Of a stretch of 5,598 nucleotides of DNA, positions 1 to 5,598 are shown piece after piece (position 1 is the first letter of the stretch; every line of letters begins with the position of its first letter). Position numbers and translations under genes: made by a program. The notes beneath the pieces are model-generated. The model worked only from the letters and a program-made list of their open reading frames with translations. It made no database searches and was not told the DNA's origin. Source of the DNA: Draconibacterium sp. (GTDB lineage Bacteria; Bacteroidota; Bacteroidia; Bacteroidales; Prolixibacteraceae); contig WGCT01000573.1 of NCBI GenBank assembly GCA_015493625.1, forward strand, positions 1 through 5,598. Reading direction: 5' to 3'.

Positions 1-9
1 TGTAATAAC

Positions 10-25
10 TTTTCTATATAGAAAA
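10..25. promoter_or_regulatory. Perfect 16-bp AT-rich palindrome upstream of the B3/B4 gene
   Basis: The sequence TTTTCTATATAGAAAA equals its own reverse complement over all 16 bases and ends 38 bases before the start codon of the B3/B4-domain gene. A perfect even-centred palindrome fits a homodimeric regulator site better than an RNA hairpin, because the hairpin would have only about 6 weak pairs. It could also be the tail of an upstream gene's terminator, since the left edge of the window hides what precedes it. Low-complexity AT sequence makes chance palindromes more likely. No clear TAnnTTTG box was found in these 63 bases. Confidence 0.25.
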
Positions 26-63
26 AGAGATGTTCATTTTAAATAAGTTCTAAATAACAATCA

Positions 64-726
64 ATGCAAAATATTACGGTTTCAACAATTTTAAAAGAGA
101 AAGTGCCCCATATTCATCTGTCGTGCATTGAGTGCGATGTTCAACCGGAAGAGATTAACAATGAACTTTGGAATGAAATTCAGAATAAGATTAACGAATT
201 GTCGTCGGAGCTAAAAGTTGAAAACATAAGTCGGATTCCTGCAATTTCAGCATCGCGAAGAGCATACAAAGCGTGCGGGAAAGATCCTGCTCGCTACCGT
301 CTTTCTGCTGAAGCACTTTTACGGCGAGTTGTTAAACATAACGAAATATATCAGATAAGTAATGTGGTCGATTTATTAAATTTGGTATCGATTTCAACAG
401 GTTTTTCTATTGGAGGTTACGATGCAGAGAAAATTAATGGCGATATAATTTTTGGAATTGGCGAAAATATTGAACCCTATCAGGGAATTGGACGGGGAGC
501 TTTAAATATTGAAAATCTACCCGTTTTTCGCGATGAAACCGGTGCTTTTGGAACACCCACCAGCGACTCGGTACGTACTTTGGTAAACCTGCAAACAAAA
601 CGTTTTTTAATGATAATAGTGGGATTCGGCGAGGATTTGCATATTAATGAGGCAACAAATTTTGCTGTTCGGTTACTAAAGAAATATGCAAATGCTGCAA
701 ATTTTCAATTTAAAATTGTTGATTAG
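64..726 (+). CDS. Solo B3/B4 domain protein (PheRS beta editing-domain homologue)
   Basis: A 220-residue protein made almost entirely of the B3/B4 domain found in the beta subunit of phenylalanyl-tRNA synthetase, where it hydrolyses Tyr mischarged onto tRNA-Phe. What is seen: the hallmark block at residues 64-88 (RRAYKACGKDPARYR, then SAEALLRR), the NVVDLLNLVSISTGFSIGG block at 100-118, and a conserved-looking GTPTSDSVRT segment at 163-172 before the final strand and helix. There is no aminoacylation, anticodon-binding or B5 domain and no signal peptide or membrane segment, so it is a cytoplasmic stand-alone module of the COG3382 type. Family knowledge suggests a trans-editing or other tRNA/amino-acid quality role, but the substrate is not established. 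The ATG at 64 is the first start possible, since an in-frame TAA lies at 55-57. The next gene begins 2 bases after the stop, so the two are probably cotranscribed. Confidence 0.88.
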   Translation: MQNITVSTILKEKVPHIHLSCIECDVQPEEINNELWNEIQNKINELSSELKVENISRIPAISASRRAYKACGKDPARYRLSAEALLRRVVKHNEIYQISNVVDLLNLVSISTGFSIGGYDAEKINGDIIFGIGENIEPYQGIGRGALNIENLPVFRDETGAFGTPTSDSVRTLVNLQTKRFLMIIVGFGEDLHINEATNFAVRLLKKYANAANFQFKIVD

Positions 727-728
727 AA

Positions 729-1280
729 ATGAAAAGATTTACAAGGTTTATATTAAAGTTTTTAGGATGGAAAATTGTGGGTGGAGCTGCCCCTGAAAAA
801 CAGTGTATTATTATTGGTATTCCACATACCAGTGCATGGGATTTTGTTATATCGTGGCTTTTTTATACTTCGGTGGGTGGCAAGGCCAGTATTTTAATAA
901 AAAAGGAGTTCTTTTTTTTCCCGATTGGCGGTCTGTTGAAATGGGCAGGTGGTATTCCTATCGACCGCTCGAAAGGAGCTAATGTTATCAGGCAAACCAT
1001 ACGTTTGTTTAAAGAGCGGGAATATTTGCATCTTGCGCTTACTCCCGAAGGAACACGTAAACGAACAAAAAAATGGAAAGCAGGATTTCATATTCTTGCA
1101 TCCGAATTAAACGTTCCGGTCTATTTGGGGTGGTTCGACTGGGGTAAAAAAGAGATTTCGATAGGCCAAAAATTTGAGTTGACCAACGACAGTAAAAAAG
1201 ACATCAGCAGAATGAAAGAGTTCTATCGAAAAAAAGGTGTTCAGGGAAAGTTCCCCGAGATGTTTACCGCCGACGAATAG
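729..1280 (+). CDS. Short lysophospholipid acyltransferase family protein (PlsC-like)
   Basis: A 183-residue member of the glycerolphosphate acyltransferase (LPLAT) superfamily, which moves an acyl chain onto a lysophospholipid or related acceptor. Visible motifs: the catalytic HX4D box HTSAWD (His33, Asp38), the block II motif GIPIDRS at 75-81, and the acceptor-binding TPEGTR at 105-110, followed by KKWKAGFHILA (114-124) and a VPVYLGWFDW strand. The WK-GF block after PEGTR and the short length resemble the small ABO13168-like LPLAT subfamily rather than classic PlsC of about 240 residues. There is no long N-terminal transmembrane helix, only short hydrophobic stretches around 26-31 and 39-50, so a peripheral membrane enzyme is likely. 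It starts 2 bases after the stop of the B3/B4 gene, with no Shine-Dalgarno sequence, which suggests coupled expression. It converges with the esterase gene 57 bases away; I found no strong terminator hairpin between them. The acyl acceptor cannot be told from sequence. Confidence 0.85.
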   Translation: MKRFTRFILKFLGWKIVGGAAPEKQCIIIGIPHTSAWDFVISWLFYTSVGGKASILIKKEFFFFPIGGLLKWAGGIPIDRSKGANVIRQTIRLFKEREYLHLALTPEGTRKRTKKWKAGFHILASELNVPVYLGWFDWGKKEISIGQKFELTNDSKKDISRMKEFYRKKGVQGKFPEMFTADE

Positions 1281-1337
1281 CTGCGTTTAAAACTACAATA
1301 AAGCCTGTGCCGGTATAAATAACGTTTTCGTCTAACA

Positions 1338-2876
1338 TTAATTTAAACCTTGTTTTATTATTTTCCGGTGATATTTTATGCCGTTTTTTTCTATCTCCAG
1401 AATATAAATTCCCGATTGGATGTTACTAACATCAATTGTGTTTTGTTCAGGTTTCCGAACTGAAAGTTTTTCTCTTCCCATAATGTCGAAAAGGGTTGCA
1501 TGAAACTTGGTAATTCCATCGATATGAATTTTGTTTCTAACGGGATTCGGATAAACGGTTATCTCTTTTTTGTTAACTACCAATGCTGAAACTACATTCC
1601 CAACAGAAATAAACTTCGACAAAGTATCGCAAGCCATATTACTGTTGCAAACAGTATGTTTTATCCGGTAAATTCCCTGTGCGGGGAAGGTATACGAAAC
1701 ACTGTTCCCGTGTAGTAAACTGCCATCTCCTACATCCCATTCCGAGTTATAACTACCGGTAGAAAGTGAGGTGAACAAAACGGTTAAATCGTTGGCCTGA
1801 ACATTAAAATCTGCATTCGGGTTAAACCGGCTAAATAAAAAAGTACCAATTTTATTTTGAATGGTATCCCAATATTCATTTGGCCCTTCCTCCGGAAAAT
1901 TGCCTGTTACCACACCGTAAAATTCATGTTTTTGATTCTCAACAAAATAGGTTTCGTGAAACGTTTTACGGTTAGTTAGAGCTGTATCTATACAAAAGCT
2001 CCCATAGGTTTCGGGCATAGTTAAGCTGTAAAACGGATTGGGGTCAATCATACTGTCCAACGGAATTCCTTTGTCGAATGGAACAATATTGTCGGCTTTG
2101 CCATGCACCAATAATACGGGAGTTGTGTCGTTTTCAATAATTGTTGTATTCTGAATAGCCCCCCAAAGCGAAACAATTGCATCGGCTTTTGAACTGTACC
2201 CCTGAATGCCGAACGAATCTAAACTGCCAAGAGTTGGCGCTGTATAAACGTCGGATGGCAGCTCCCTGTCTTTGTCGAGATAGATGTTTGCCAATGAAAT
2301 AAATGCTCCGGCACTGCTTCCAACCATATAAATTTTTGTTGTGTCTATTCCAAAATTGTCTGCATTGTATTTTAAAAACCGAATGGCTGCACGACTGTCT
2401 TGTAATGCTCGGTATGCGGCTCTGTTTGCATTGTATTCGGTAACTTCAACATGAGTAATAATTCCGAAGAAACGGCTTACCTGAGCACCCATTCCCAAAC
2501 GATAATCGATTGTTGCCGTAACATAGCCACGCCGTGCAAACGAATCGCAGAGAGCAATCATATCATCGTTTTTTCGCGAGCCCAGCATAAACGCTCCCGA
2601 ATGAGCAAAAATAATGGCAGGACGTTTTACTACTGTGTCGTTGTGAGGTGTGAAAATATCCATAAAAAGCGGGCGCATTTCTGTTATCGCCTCACCGTCG
2701 TGCACATTATAATCGGCTGCAATTGCAATCAGGTTGTTTAACCACGGGGCAGTGGCATATTCAATGTTTTTTAATGTGTCGGCTTTTTCGAATACGATTT
2801 GCGAATAACGGAACGGCTGTGCCCAAAGTTGCAACGCAACTATTGCAAATACCGGTATCAGATAAAGCTTTTTCAT
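1338..2876 (-). CDS. Secreted alpha/beta-hydrolase (esterase/lipase-like) with PKD domain and T9SS sorting tail
   Basis: A 512-residue exported enzyme. Residues 1-19 form a Sec signal peptide (KK, hydrophobic core IPVFAIVALQLWA, cleavage near AQ-P). Residues about 40-350 are an alpha/beta-hydrolase of the carboxylesterase/HSL-like type: oxyanion-region motif HSGAF at 92-96, ATIDYRLG at 121-128, nucleophile elbow GSSAG at 186-190 (Ser188), probable acid Asp262 in LVHGKADNIVPF and His317 in QKHEFYG. Residues about 352-426 are a PKD-like beta-sandwich with WDVGDGS at 380-386 and YTFPAQGIYRI. Residues about 438-510 are a type A T9SS C-terminal sorting domain: VYPNP at 441-445, LFDIMGREKLS, then SGIYILEIEKNG and KIIKQ. 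It should therefore cross the inner membrane by Sec and the outer membrane by T9SS, ending up surface-attached or released. The substrate is unknown; an ester of plant or host material is an inference. It lies 30 bases downstream of the PlsC-like gene, probably in the same transcript. Confidence 0.9.
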   Translation of the reverse strand: MKKLYLIPVFAIVALQLWAQPFRYSQIVFEKADTLKNIEYATAPWLNNLIAIAADYNVHDGEAITEMRPLFMDIFTPHNDTVVKRPAIIFAHSGAFMLGSRKNDDMIALCDSFARRGYVTATIDYRLGMGAQVSRFFGIITHVEVTEYNANRAAYRALQDSRAAIRFLKYNADNFGIDTTKIYMVGSSAGAFISLANIYLDKDRELPSDVYTAPTLGSLDSFGIQGYSSKADAIVSLWGAIQNTTIIENDTTPVLLVHGKADNIVPFDKGIPLDSMIDPNPFYSLTMPETYGSFCIDTALTNRKTFHETYFVENQKHEFYGVVTGNFPEEGPNEYWDTIQNKIGTFLFSRFNPNADFNVQANDLTVLFTSLSTGSYNSEWDVGDGSLLHGNSVSYTFPAQGIYRIKHTVCNSNMACDTLSKFISVGNVVSALVVNKKEITVYPNPVRNKIHIDGITKFHATLFDIMGREKLSVRKPEQNTIDVSNIQSGIYILEIEKNGIKYHRKIIKQGLN

Positions 2877-2906
2877 TGTCTTGTTATAAAAAAGTAATTT
2901 GCCTGC

Positions 2907-3647
2907 TTAATCAATTTGTCCCAATTCCTCTTTTATTTTTTGTTCAATCTCTTTGGTAAGCTCTTTGGGGTCGCGCCCTGCCGGGTCGATAGCCGGAAGA
3001 ACCGTGTAAGTTAATTTTGTGCCAACCGACAGTGGGAAATAACCATTCTCCATAAGTTTGCTGTTTCCATCGATTACAAAAGGAACAAGCAGGGCCGATG
3101 GCGCATATTTTAATAACGATGCAATTCCTGCATGTTGAAATCGTTTTACTTTCCCGTCTTTGCTGCGTGTGCCTTCAGGGAAAATGCTGGCACTGTAATT
3201 CTCTTTTTCAATATGTTTCCCCAGTTTCATAATTTCAACAACCGCTTGACGTGGATTTTTCCGGTCGATTAAAGCCGAACCACCATAACGTAAATTGTAT
3301 GAAATACTCGGTATTCCTTTTCCTAACTCAATTTTAGATACAAATTTTGGGCGATGTTTCCGAAAACCCCACACAATTGGAGGTATGTCGAATGTACTTT
3401 GATGATTCGAAACAATAATGAGTGGCCGGTTTTGAGGAAGTTGCCCAAACCCTTTAAACCGAATGCGCGAACCTAAAATTGTTAATCCATATACCAAAAT
3501 ATAATTCATAATATCAACCGATTTTTTTCGTAGTTGATACCCGCCAATCCACCGACAAACTACTTGGATTGGGTGAAAAATACCCAATACCAATCCAAAC
3601 AGCAACAGATAAATGGGCGACAGTATATAAGACAAGATTTTTTTCAT
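2907..3647 (-). CDS. plsC: 1-acyl-sn-glycerol-3-phosphate acyltransferase (PlsC family)
   Basis: A 246-residue protein of normal length for bacterial PlsC, which acylates lysophosphatidic acid at sn-2 to give phosphatidic acid on the cytoplasmic face of the inner membrane. An N-terminal hydrophobic segment (about residues 4-30) would anchor it. All four LPLAT blocks are visible: NHQSTFD with His82 and Asp87 (catalytic HX4D), KIELGKGIP (105-113) with GGSALIDRK (122-130), FPEGTRS at 156-162, and VPFVIDG at 188-194. The ATG at 3645-3647 follows an A/T-rich leader, as usual in this phylum. It is the first gene of a minus-strand pair with the secreted esterase and is divergent from the oxidoreductase gene. 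The gene symbol reflects the family; Bacteroidota genomes often carry several PlsC paralogues and this may not be the essential copy, especially as another LPLAT lies 1.6 kb away. Confidence 0.88.
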   Translation of the reverse strand: MKKILSYILSPIYLLLFGLVLGIFHPIQVVCRWIGGYQLRKKSVDIMNYILVYGLTILGSRIRFKGFGQLPQNRPLIIVSNHQSTFDIPPIVWGFRKHRPKFVSKIELGKGIPSISYNLRYGGSALIDRKNPRQAVVEIMKLGKHIEKENYSASIFPEGTRSKDGKVKRFQHAGIASLLKYAPSALLVPFVIDGNSKLMENGYFPLSVGTKLTYTVLPAIDPAGRDPKELTKEIEQKIKEELGQID

Positions 3648-3678
3648 TTATTTAACTGTTTTGCTCTATGCAAAAGAA

Positions 3679-3686
3679 CAAAAATA
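3679..3686 (-). promoter_or_regulatory. Candidate Bacteroidota -7 box for the plsC-like/esterase unit
   Basis: On the minus strand this reads TATTTTTG, a full match to the Bacteroidota -7 consensus TAnnTTTG. It lies 31 bases upstream of the start codon at 3647, giving a leader of roughly 25 bases. No good TTTG -33 element is present at the expected distance (around 3705), only T-rich sequence. In such AT-rich DNA the 8-mer can occur by chance. Confidence 0.35.
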
Positions 3687-3756
3687 AAAGCAGAATTTAT
3701 TGTTTTTAAAAAAGGAAGTTATTGAAACAGTTCATAAAACGAGAGTATCTTTTTTT

Positions 3757-3764
3757 TATATTTG
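3757..3764 (+). promoter_or_regulatory. Candidate Bacteroidota -7 box for the oxidoreductase gene
   Basis: TATATTTG matches the TAnnTTTG consensus exactly. It sits about 205 bases before the chosen start at 3970. The -33 region has only a poor partial match (around 3730-3733), so strength is uncertain. A closer near-match, TACTTTG at 3945-3951, has one spacer base too few and lies inside the heptad repeat. Confidence 0.3.
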
Positions 3765-3923
3765 GTTCCAAATTAAAGCAATACTATTAAATTAGCGTAC
3801 AAATTACAATATCAATAATCTTTTTATCTAATCGATTGAAAATGAACATTATACTAGTACGAAACATTCACGATAAAAAATCTCACACTCAGTAGCCTGA
3901 TTAAGTTAAAGCACTATTTTTCC

Positions 3924-3958
3924 TGTCTTGTGTCTTGATTCTAATACTTTGATTCTAA
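3924..3958 (+). repeat. Short imperfect 7-bp tandem repeat (five units) in the oxidoreductase leader
   Basis: The stretch divides into five heptamers in register: TGTCTTG, TGTCTTG, ATTCTAA, TACTTTG, ATTCTAA. The first two are identical, the third and fifth are identical, and TTGATTCTAA recurs exactly 14 bases apart (3935-3944 and 3949-3958). All share a central (T/C)-T pattern with period 7. The repeat ends 11 bases before the start codon. Period 7 is not a codon multiple, which argues that the region is untranslated and supports starting the gene at 3970 rather than at the TTG at 3928. Confidence 0.6.
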
Positions 3959-3969
3959 ATTTACAAAAA

Positions 3970-5328
3970 ATGAAAAAAATAAATAGAAGAAGTTTTCTTT
4001 CGAAAACCAGTGCCGGAACTGCCGGGATAATTTTAGCTCCCACAATTTTACATTCGTGTGCAGGAGAGAAAAGTTATAACGACCTTTTACGAATTGCTCA
4101 TATTGGTGTTGGCTCGCGAGGGCAGGAAGAGATGAAACGTTATTTTGTAGCATTTAATTCGTCGTATTCGGTGGCAACCTGCGACCCGTTTCAACAGCGT
4201 CGCGATGCTTCTGCTAACTATATAAATGCAACTTATAAAAAGCGTGGTTTTGTTGCTCCCAAATGCAAGTCGTATTTAAACTTCGAAGAGATATTGGAAC
4301 GCGACGATATTGATGCCGTACACATTACAACACCCGACCACTGGCATGTTCCGGCGGCAATTAAAGCTGCGCGTGCCGGGAAACACATTATGCTGGCTAA
4401 ACCGTTAGGGCTAAGTTATCCTAATTATAAAATACTCGAAAAAGAGCTGAAAGCGAACAATGTACGTTTCCATTACGGAACACAACAGCGCTCGATGCGA
4501 CATTTGCAATTGGGAGTTAATATGATTAAAGAGGGACTAATTGGCGAAATTGAACGCGTGGAAGTGTGGGCTCCCGGATTCAATCCGGTTGAGTCGCCAG
4601 TGTGTCATGAAGCACCCGTTCCCAATGATTTTGATTTCGATTTATGGACAGGACCGGCACCGCTGAATTCGTATTGCCCCGAGCGAGTTACCAACAACAG
4701 TTCGTGGTTTCAGTACGACTACAGTATTGGTTTTTTAGGAGGATGGGGCGCTCATCCGCTCGATATTATGATTTGGGTTTTAAAAGATAAAACAAGTGGA
4801 ACGTACAGTTGCGAAGGTGCAGGCAATTTTTGGAAACCCGGCGGTATGTACAACAACATAAAGAGTTGGGATGTAAATTATGAGTACGATTCGGGAATTG
4901 AGCTTTGGTTTGCGAGTGCCGATGTTGCAATGGAAAAAGAGATGTTGAAAAACCGCAAACTAAAGGAGGGAAACGGAACAACATTTTATGGTTCGAAAGG
5001 ATGGATTTCGATGGGAAGAACAACTGCCGAATCGAATATTCCGGAGTTAAATGCAAAATTGAATAATTTCCCCAAAAATAAAAAGGGATATATTTTAAGT
5101 GAAGAAAACCGTATGGGAAATATGTTTATCGATGTTGTTTCGGGAAAAACGAAGGAGACGAACCCACTCGACGAAGCAATACTTTCCGATACAATCAGTC
5201 ATATGGCCGACATTGCCATTCGCACTCACAGAAAAATAACGTGGAACCCGGAGAAAGGTGAGGTGGTAAACGATAATGAAGCCAACCAACTTTTTATTCG
5301 CAAAATGAGAAAACCTTATACGGTTTAG
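3970..5328 (+). CDS. Tat-exported Gfo/Idh/MocA family oxidoreductase
   Basis: A 452-residue NAD(P)-dependent dehydrogenase-fold protein, probably acting on a sugar or sugar derivative in the periplasm. Residues 5-12 (NRRSFLSK) are a twin-arginine signal followed by a hydrophobic stretch, and LHSC at 27-30 looks like a lipobox, so it may be a Tat-exported lipoprotein. The N-terminal Rossmann domain starts at RIAHIGVGSRGQ (GxGxxG at 46-51) with an acidic CDP turn at 71-73. TTPDHWHVPAA (120-130) and AKPLG (143-147) form the active-site region, with Lys144 as the usual catalytic lysine. The C-terminal alpha/beta domain holds GGWGAHPLDI (257-266). The usual EKP glutamate is Ala143, and the aspartate expected four residues before His262 is Gly258. 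The ATG at 3970 is chosen over a TTG at 3928 because it puts the RR motif at the N-terminus and follows an ACAAAAA leader. Length fits exported members of the family. It is monocistronic here, converging with the antiterminator gene. Substrate unknown. Confidence 0.88.
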   Translation: MKKINRRSFLSKTSAGTAGIILAPTILHSCAGEKSYNDLLRIAHIGVGSRGQEEMKRYFVAFNSSYSVATCDPFQQRRDASANYINATYKKRGFVAPKCKSYLNFEEILERDDIDAVHITTPDHWHVPAAIKAARAGKHIMLAKPLGLSYPNYKILEKELKANNVRFHYGTQQRSMRHLQLGVNMIKEGLIGEIERVEVWAPGFNPVESPVCHEAPVPNDFDFDLWTGPAPLNSYCPERVTNNSSWFQYDYSIGFLGGWGAHPLDIMIWVLKDKTSGTYSCEGAGNFWKPGGMYNNIKSWDVNYEYDSGIELWFASADVAMEKEMLKNRKLKEGNGTTFYGSKGWISMGRTTAESNIPELNAKLNNFPKNKKGYILSEENRMGNMFIDVVSGKTKETNPLDEAILSDTISHMADIAIRTHRKITWNPEKGEVVNDNEANQLFIRKMRKPYTV

Positions 5329-5437
5329 CTCTCTGAATTTACCGATTATAAAGCTATTTTGGTTGAATAGTTAATCAAAACAAAATCTTAGCGAGCACAG
5401 TTTATTCGATGGTAAGAATAAGATAGTAGAAATTCAA

Positions 5438-5460
5438 CTGTCAAAAAAAAACAGCTTTTT
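5438..5460. terminator. Weak candidate terminator between convergent genes
   Basis: On the plus strand CTGT (5438-5441) can pair with ACAG (5451-5454) across a mostly-A loop of 9, followed by CTTTTTATT. On the minus strand, just after the antiterminator stop, AAAAAGCTG runs into nine T residues, giving a U-tract with only an A/U stem. Both stems are short and weak, so this is a position-based guess at where the two convergent transcripts end. Confidence 0.22.
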
Positions 5461-5598
5461 ATTCGGGGATAAATGTTAAATGCGACGCCGGAATTTCGAC
5501 GGAAAATGTATTTTCGATTTCTGTAATACGAAGAATGAATTTGTCTTTACCCCGTGTTTCAATTAGTTCGCCCTGCAACCCCAATAGCGGTCCTTCAA
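5459..5598 (-). CDS. NusG/UpxY-family transcription antiterminator, C-terminal KOW fragment (partial)
   Basis: The last 45 codons of a minus-strand gene that runs off the right edge; the stop TAA is the complement of 5459-5461. The visible peptide begins EGPLLGLQGELIETRGKDK and ends PASHLTFIPE. This is the pattern of a NusG C-terminal KOW domain: a G-P-(L/F)-x-G-(L/I)-x-G-E core with the KOW glycine, a basic turn, the strand FILRITEI, then VEIP and a final hydrophobic strand. Spacing and the closing VEIPxxxL resemble Bacteroides UpxY and RfaH-like paralogues more than housekeeping NusG, whose gene normally sits between secE and rplK. Such proteins bind RNA polymerase and ribosomal S10 and promote transcription of long surface-polysaccharide operons. 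The N-terminal NGN domain is outside the window. No polysaccharide gene follows on this strand; the next gene is convergent. Confidence 0.72.
   Translation of the reverse strand, partial: EGPLLGLQGELIETRGKDKFILRITEIENTFSVEIPASHLTFIPE

Larger units (their letters stand above)
3648..3969. other. Divergent AT-rich intergenic region between the plsC-like and oxidoreductase genes
   Basis: A 322-base gap between two outward-facing genes, markedly richer in A and T than the flanking coding sequence. It holds a candidate promoter box for each direction (3679-3686 minus, 3757-3764 plus), an 8-base palindrome TACTAGTA at 3852-3859 that is too short to weigh, and a heptad-periodic stretch at 3924-3958. 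I see no RNA gene, no convincing small protein gene and no strong hairpin. If transcription for the oxidoreductase starts near 3770, its mRNA leader would be about 200 bases, long enough for regulation, but no known riboswitch pattern was recognised. Confidence 0.6.

Noticed and set aside
706..718. Inverted repeat CAATTTAAAATTG just before the second gene, as a possible regulatory hairpin.
   Set aside because: It lies inside the end of the B3/B4 coding region, is nearly all A/T, and is likely chance.
1281..1337. Convergent intergenic gap examined for a bidirectional terminator.
   Set aside because: Only short A/T symmetric bits such as GTTTAAAAC were found, with no GC stem followed by a T-run.
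1264..1338. A 24-codon minus-strand reading frame starting MLDENVIYTGTG, whose ATG overlaps the esterase stop as TAATG.
   Set aside because: Stop-start overlap and a protein-like composition made it tempting, but it is very short, matches nothing I recognise, and its end overlaps the acyltransferase gene antisense.
3852..3859. Palindrome TACTAGTA in the divergent intergenic region as an operator.
   Set aside because: Eight bases of symmetry is expected by chance in this much AT-rich sequence.
3928..3969. A 14-codon N-terminal extension of the oxidoreductase from a TTG.
   Set aside because: It would bury the twin-arginine signal, uses a rare start, and lies in a 7-base-periodic repeat; the ATG at 3970 fits better.
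3970..5328. Possible GH109 (NAD-dependent N-acetylgalactosaminidase) assignment for the oxidoreductase.
   Set aside because: Size, Tat signal and fold are similar, but I could not identify GH109-specific signatures, so only the superfamily is claimed.

Overview
The window looks like chromosomal DNA from a Bacteroidota species, probably a Marinilabiliales/Prolixibacteraceae-type marine or gut anaerobe; the phylum is well supported, the lower ranks are a guess. Four things point there. One secreted enzyme ends in a type IX secretion (T9SS) sorting domain, which is essentially confined to this phylum. The starts lack Shine-Dalgarno sequences and have A/T-rich leaders. Two candidate promoter boxes match the Bacteroidota TAnnTTTG form. 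The right edge carries the C-terminus of a NusG-type (UpxY-like) antiterminator.

Layout: (i) 64-1280, plus strand, a two-gene unit with a 2-base gap: a solo B3/B4 (PheRS beta editing-like) domain protein, then a short soluble-looking lysophospholipid-type acyltransferase. (ii) 1338-3647, minus strand, a second unit converging on the first: a membrane PlsC-like 1-acylglycerol-3-phosphate acyltransferase (upstream gene), then, 30 bases on, a secreted alpha/beta-hydrolase with a PKD domain and a T9SS sorting tail. (iii) 3648-3969, a 322-base AT-rich divergent intergenic region with candidate promoter boxes in both directions and a short 7-base-periodic repeat. (iv) 3970-5328, plus strand, a Tat-exported, possibly lipid-anchored Gfo/Idh/MocA oxidoreductase. 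(v) 5459-5598, minus strand, the last 45 codons of a NusG/UpxY-family KOW domain, cut by the window edge.

The genes do not form one obvious pathway. Two acyltransferases of different subfamilies flank the secreted esterase, so phospholipid synthesis or remodelling is the nearest thing to a shared theme, but the esterase substrate is unknown. The oxidoreductase is probably periplasmic sugar metabolism. I see no CRISPR array, tRNA, rRNA, transposase or phage gene. I do not see a convincing new multi-gene system; the most useful leads are the altered active-site motifs of the Gfo/Idh/MocA protein, the antiterminator that appears to end its own transcription unit, and the heptad repeat in the oxidoreductase leader.
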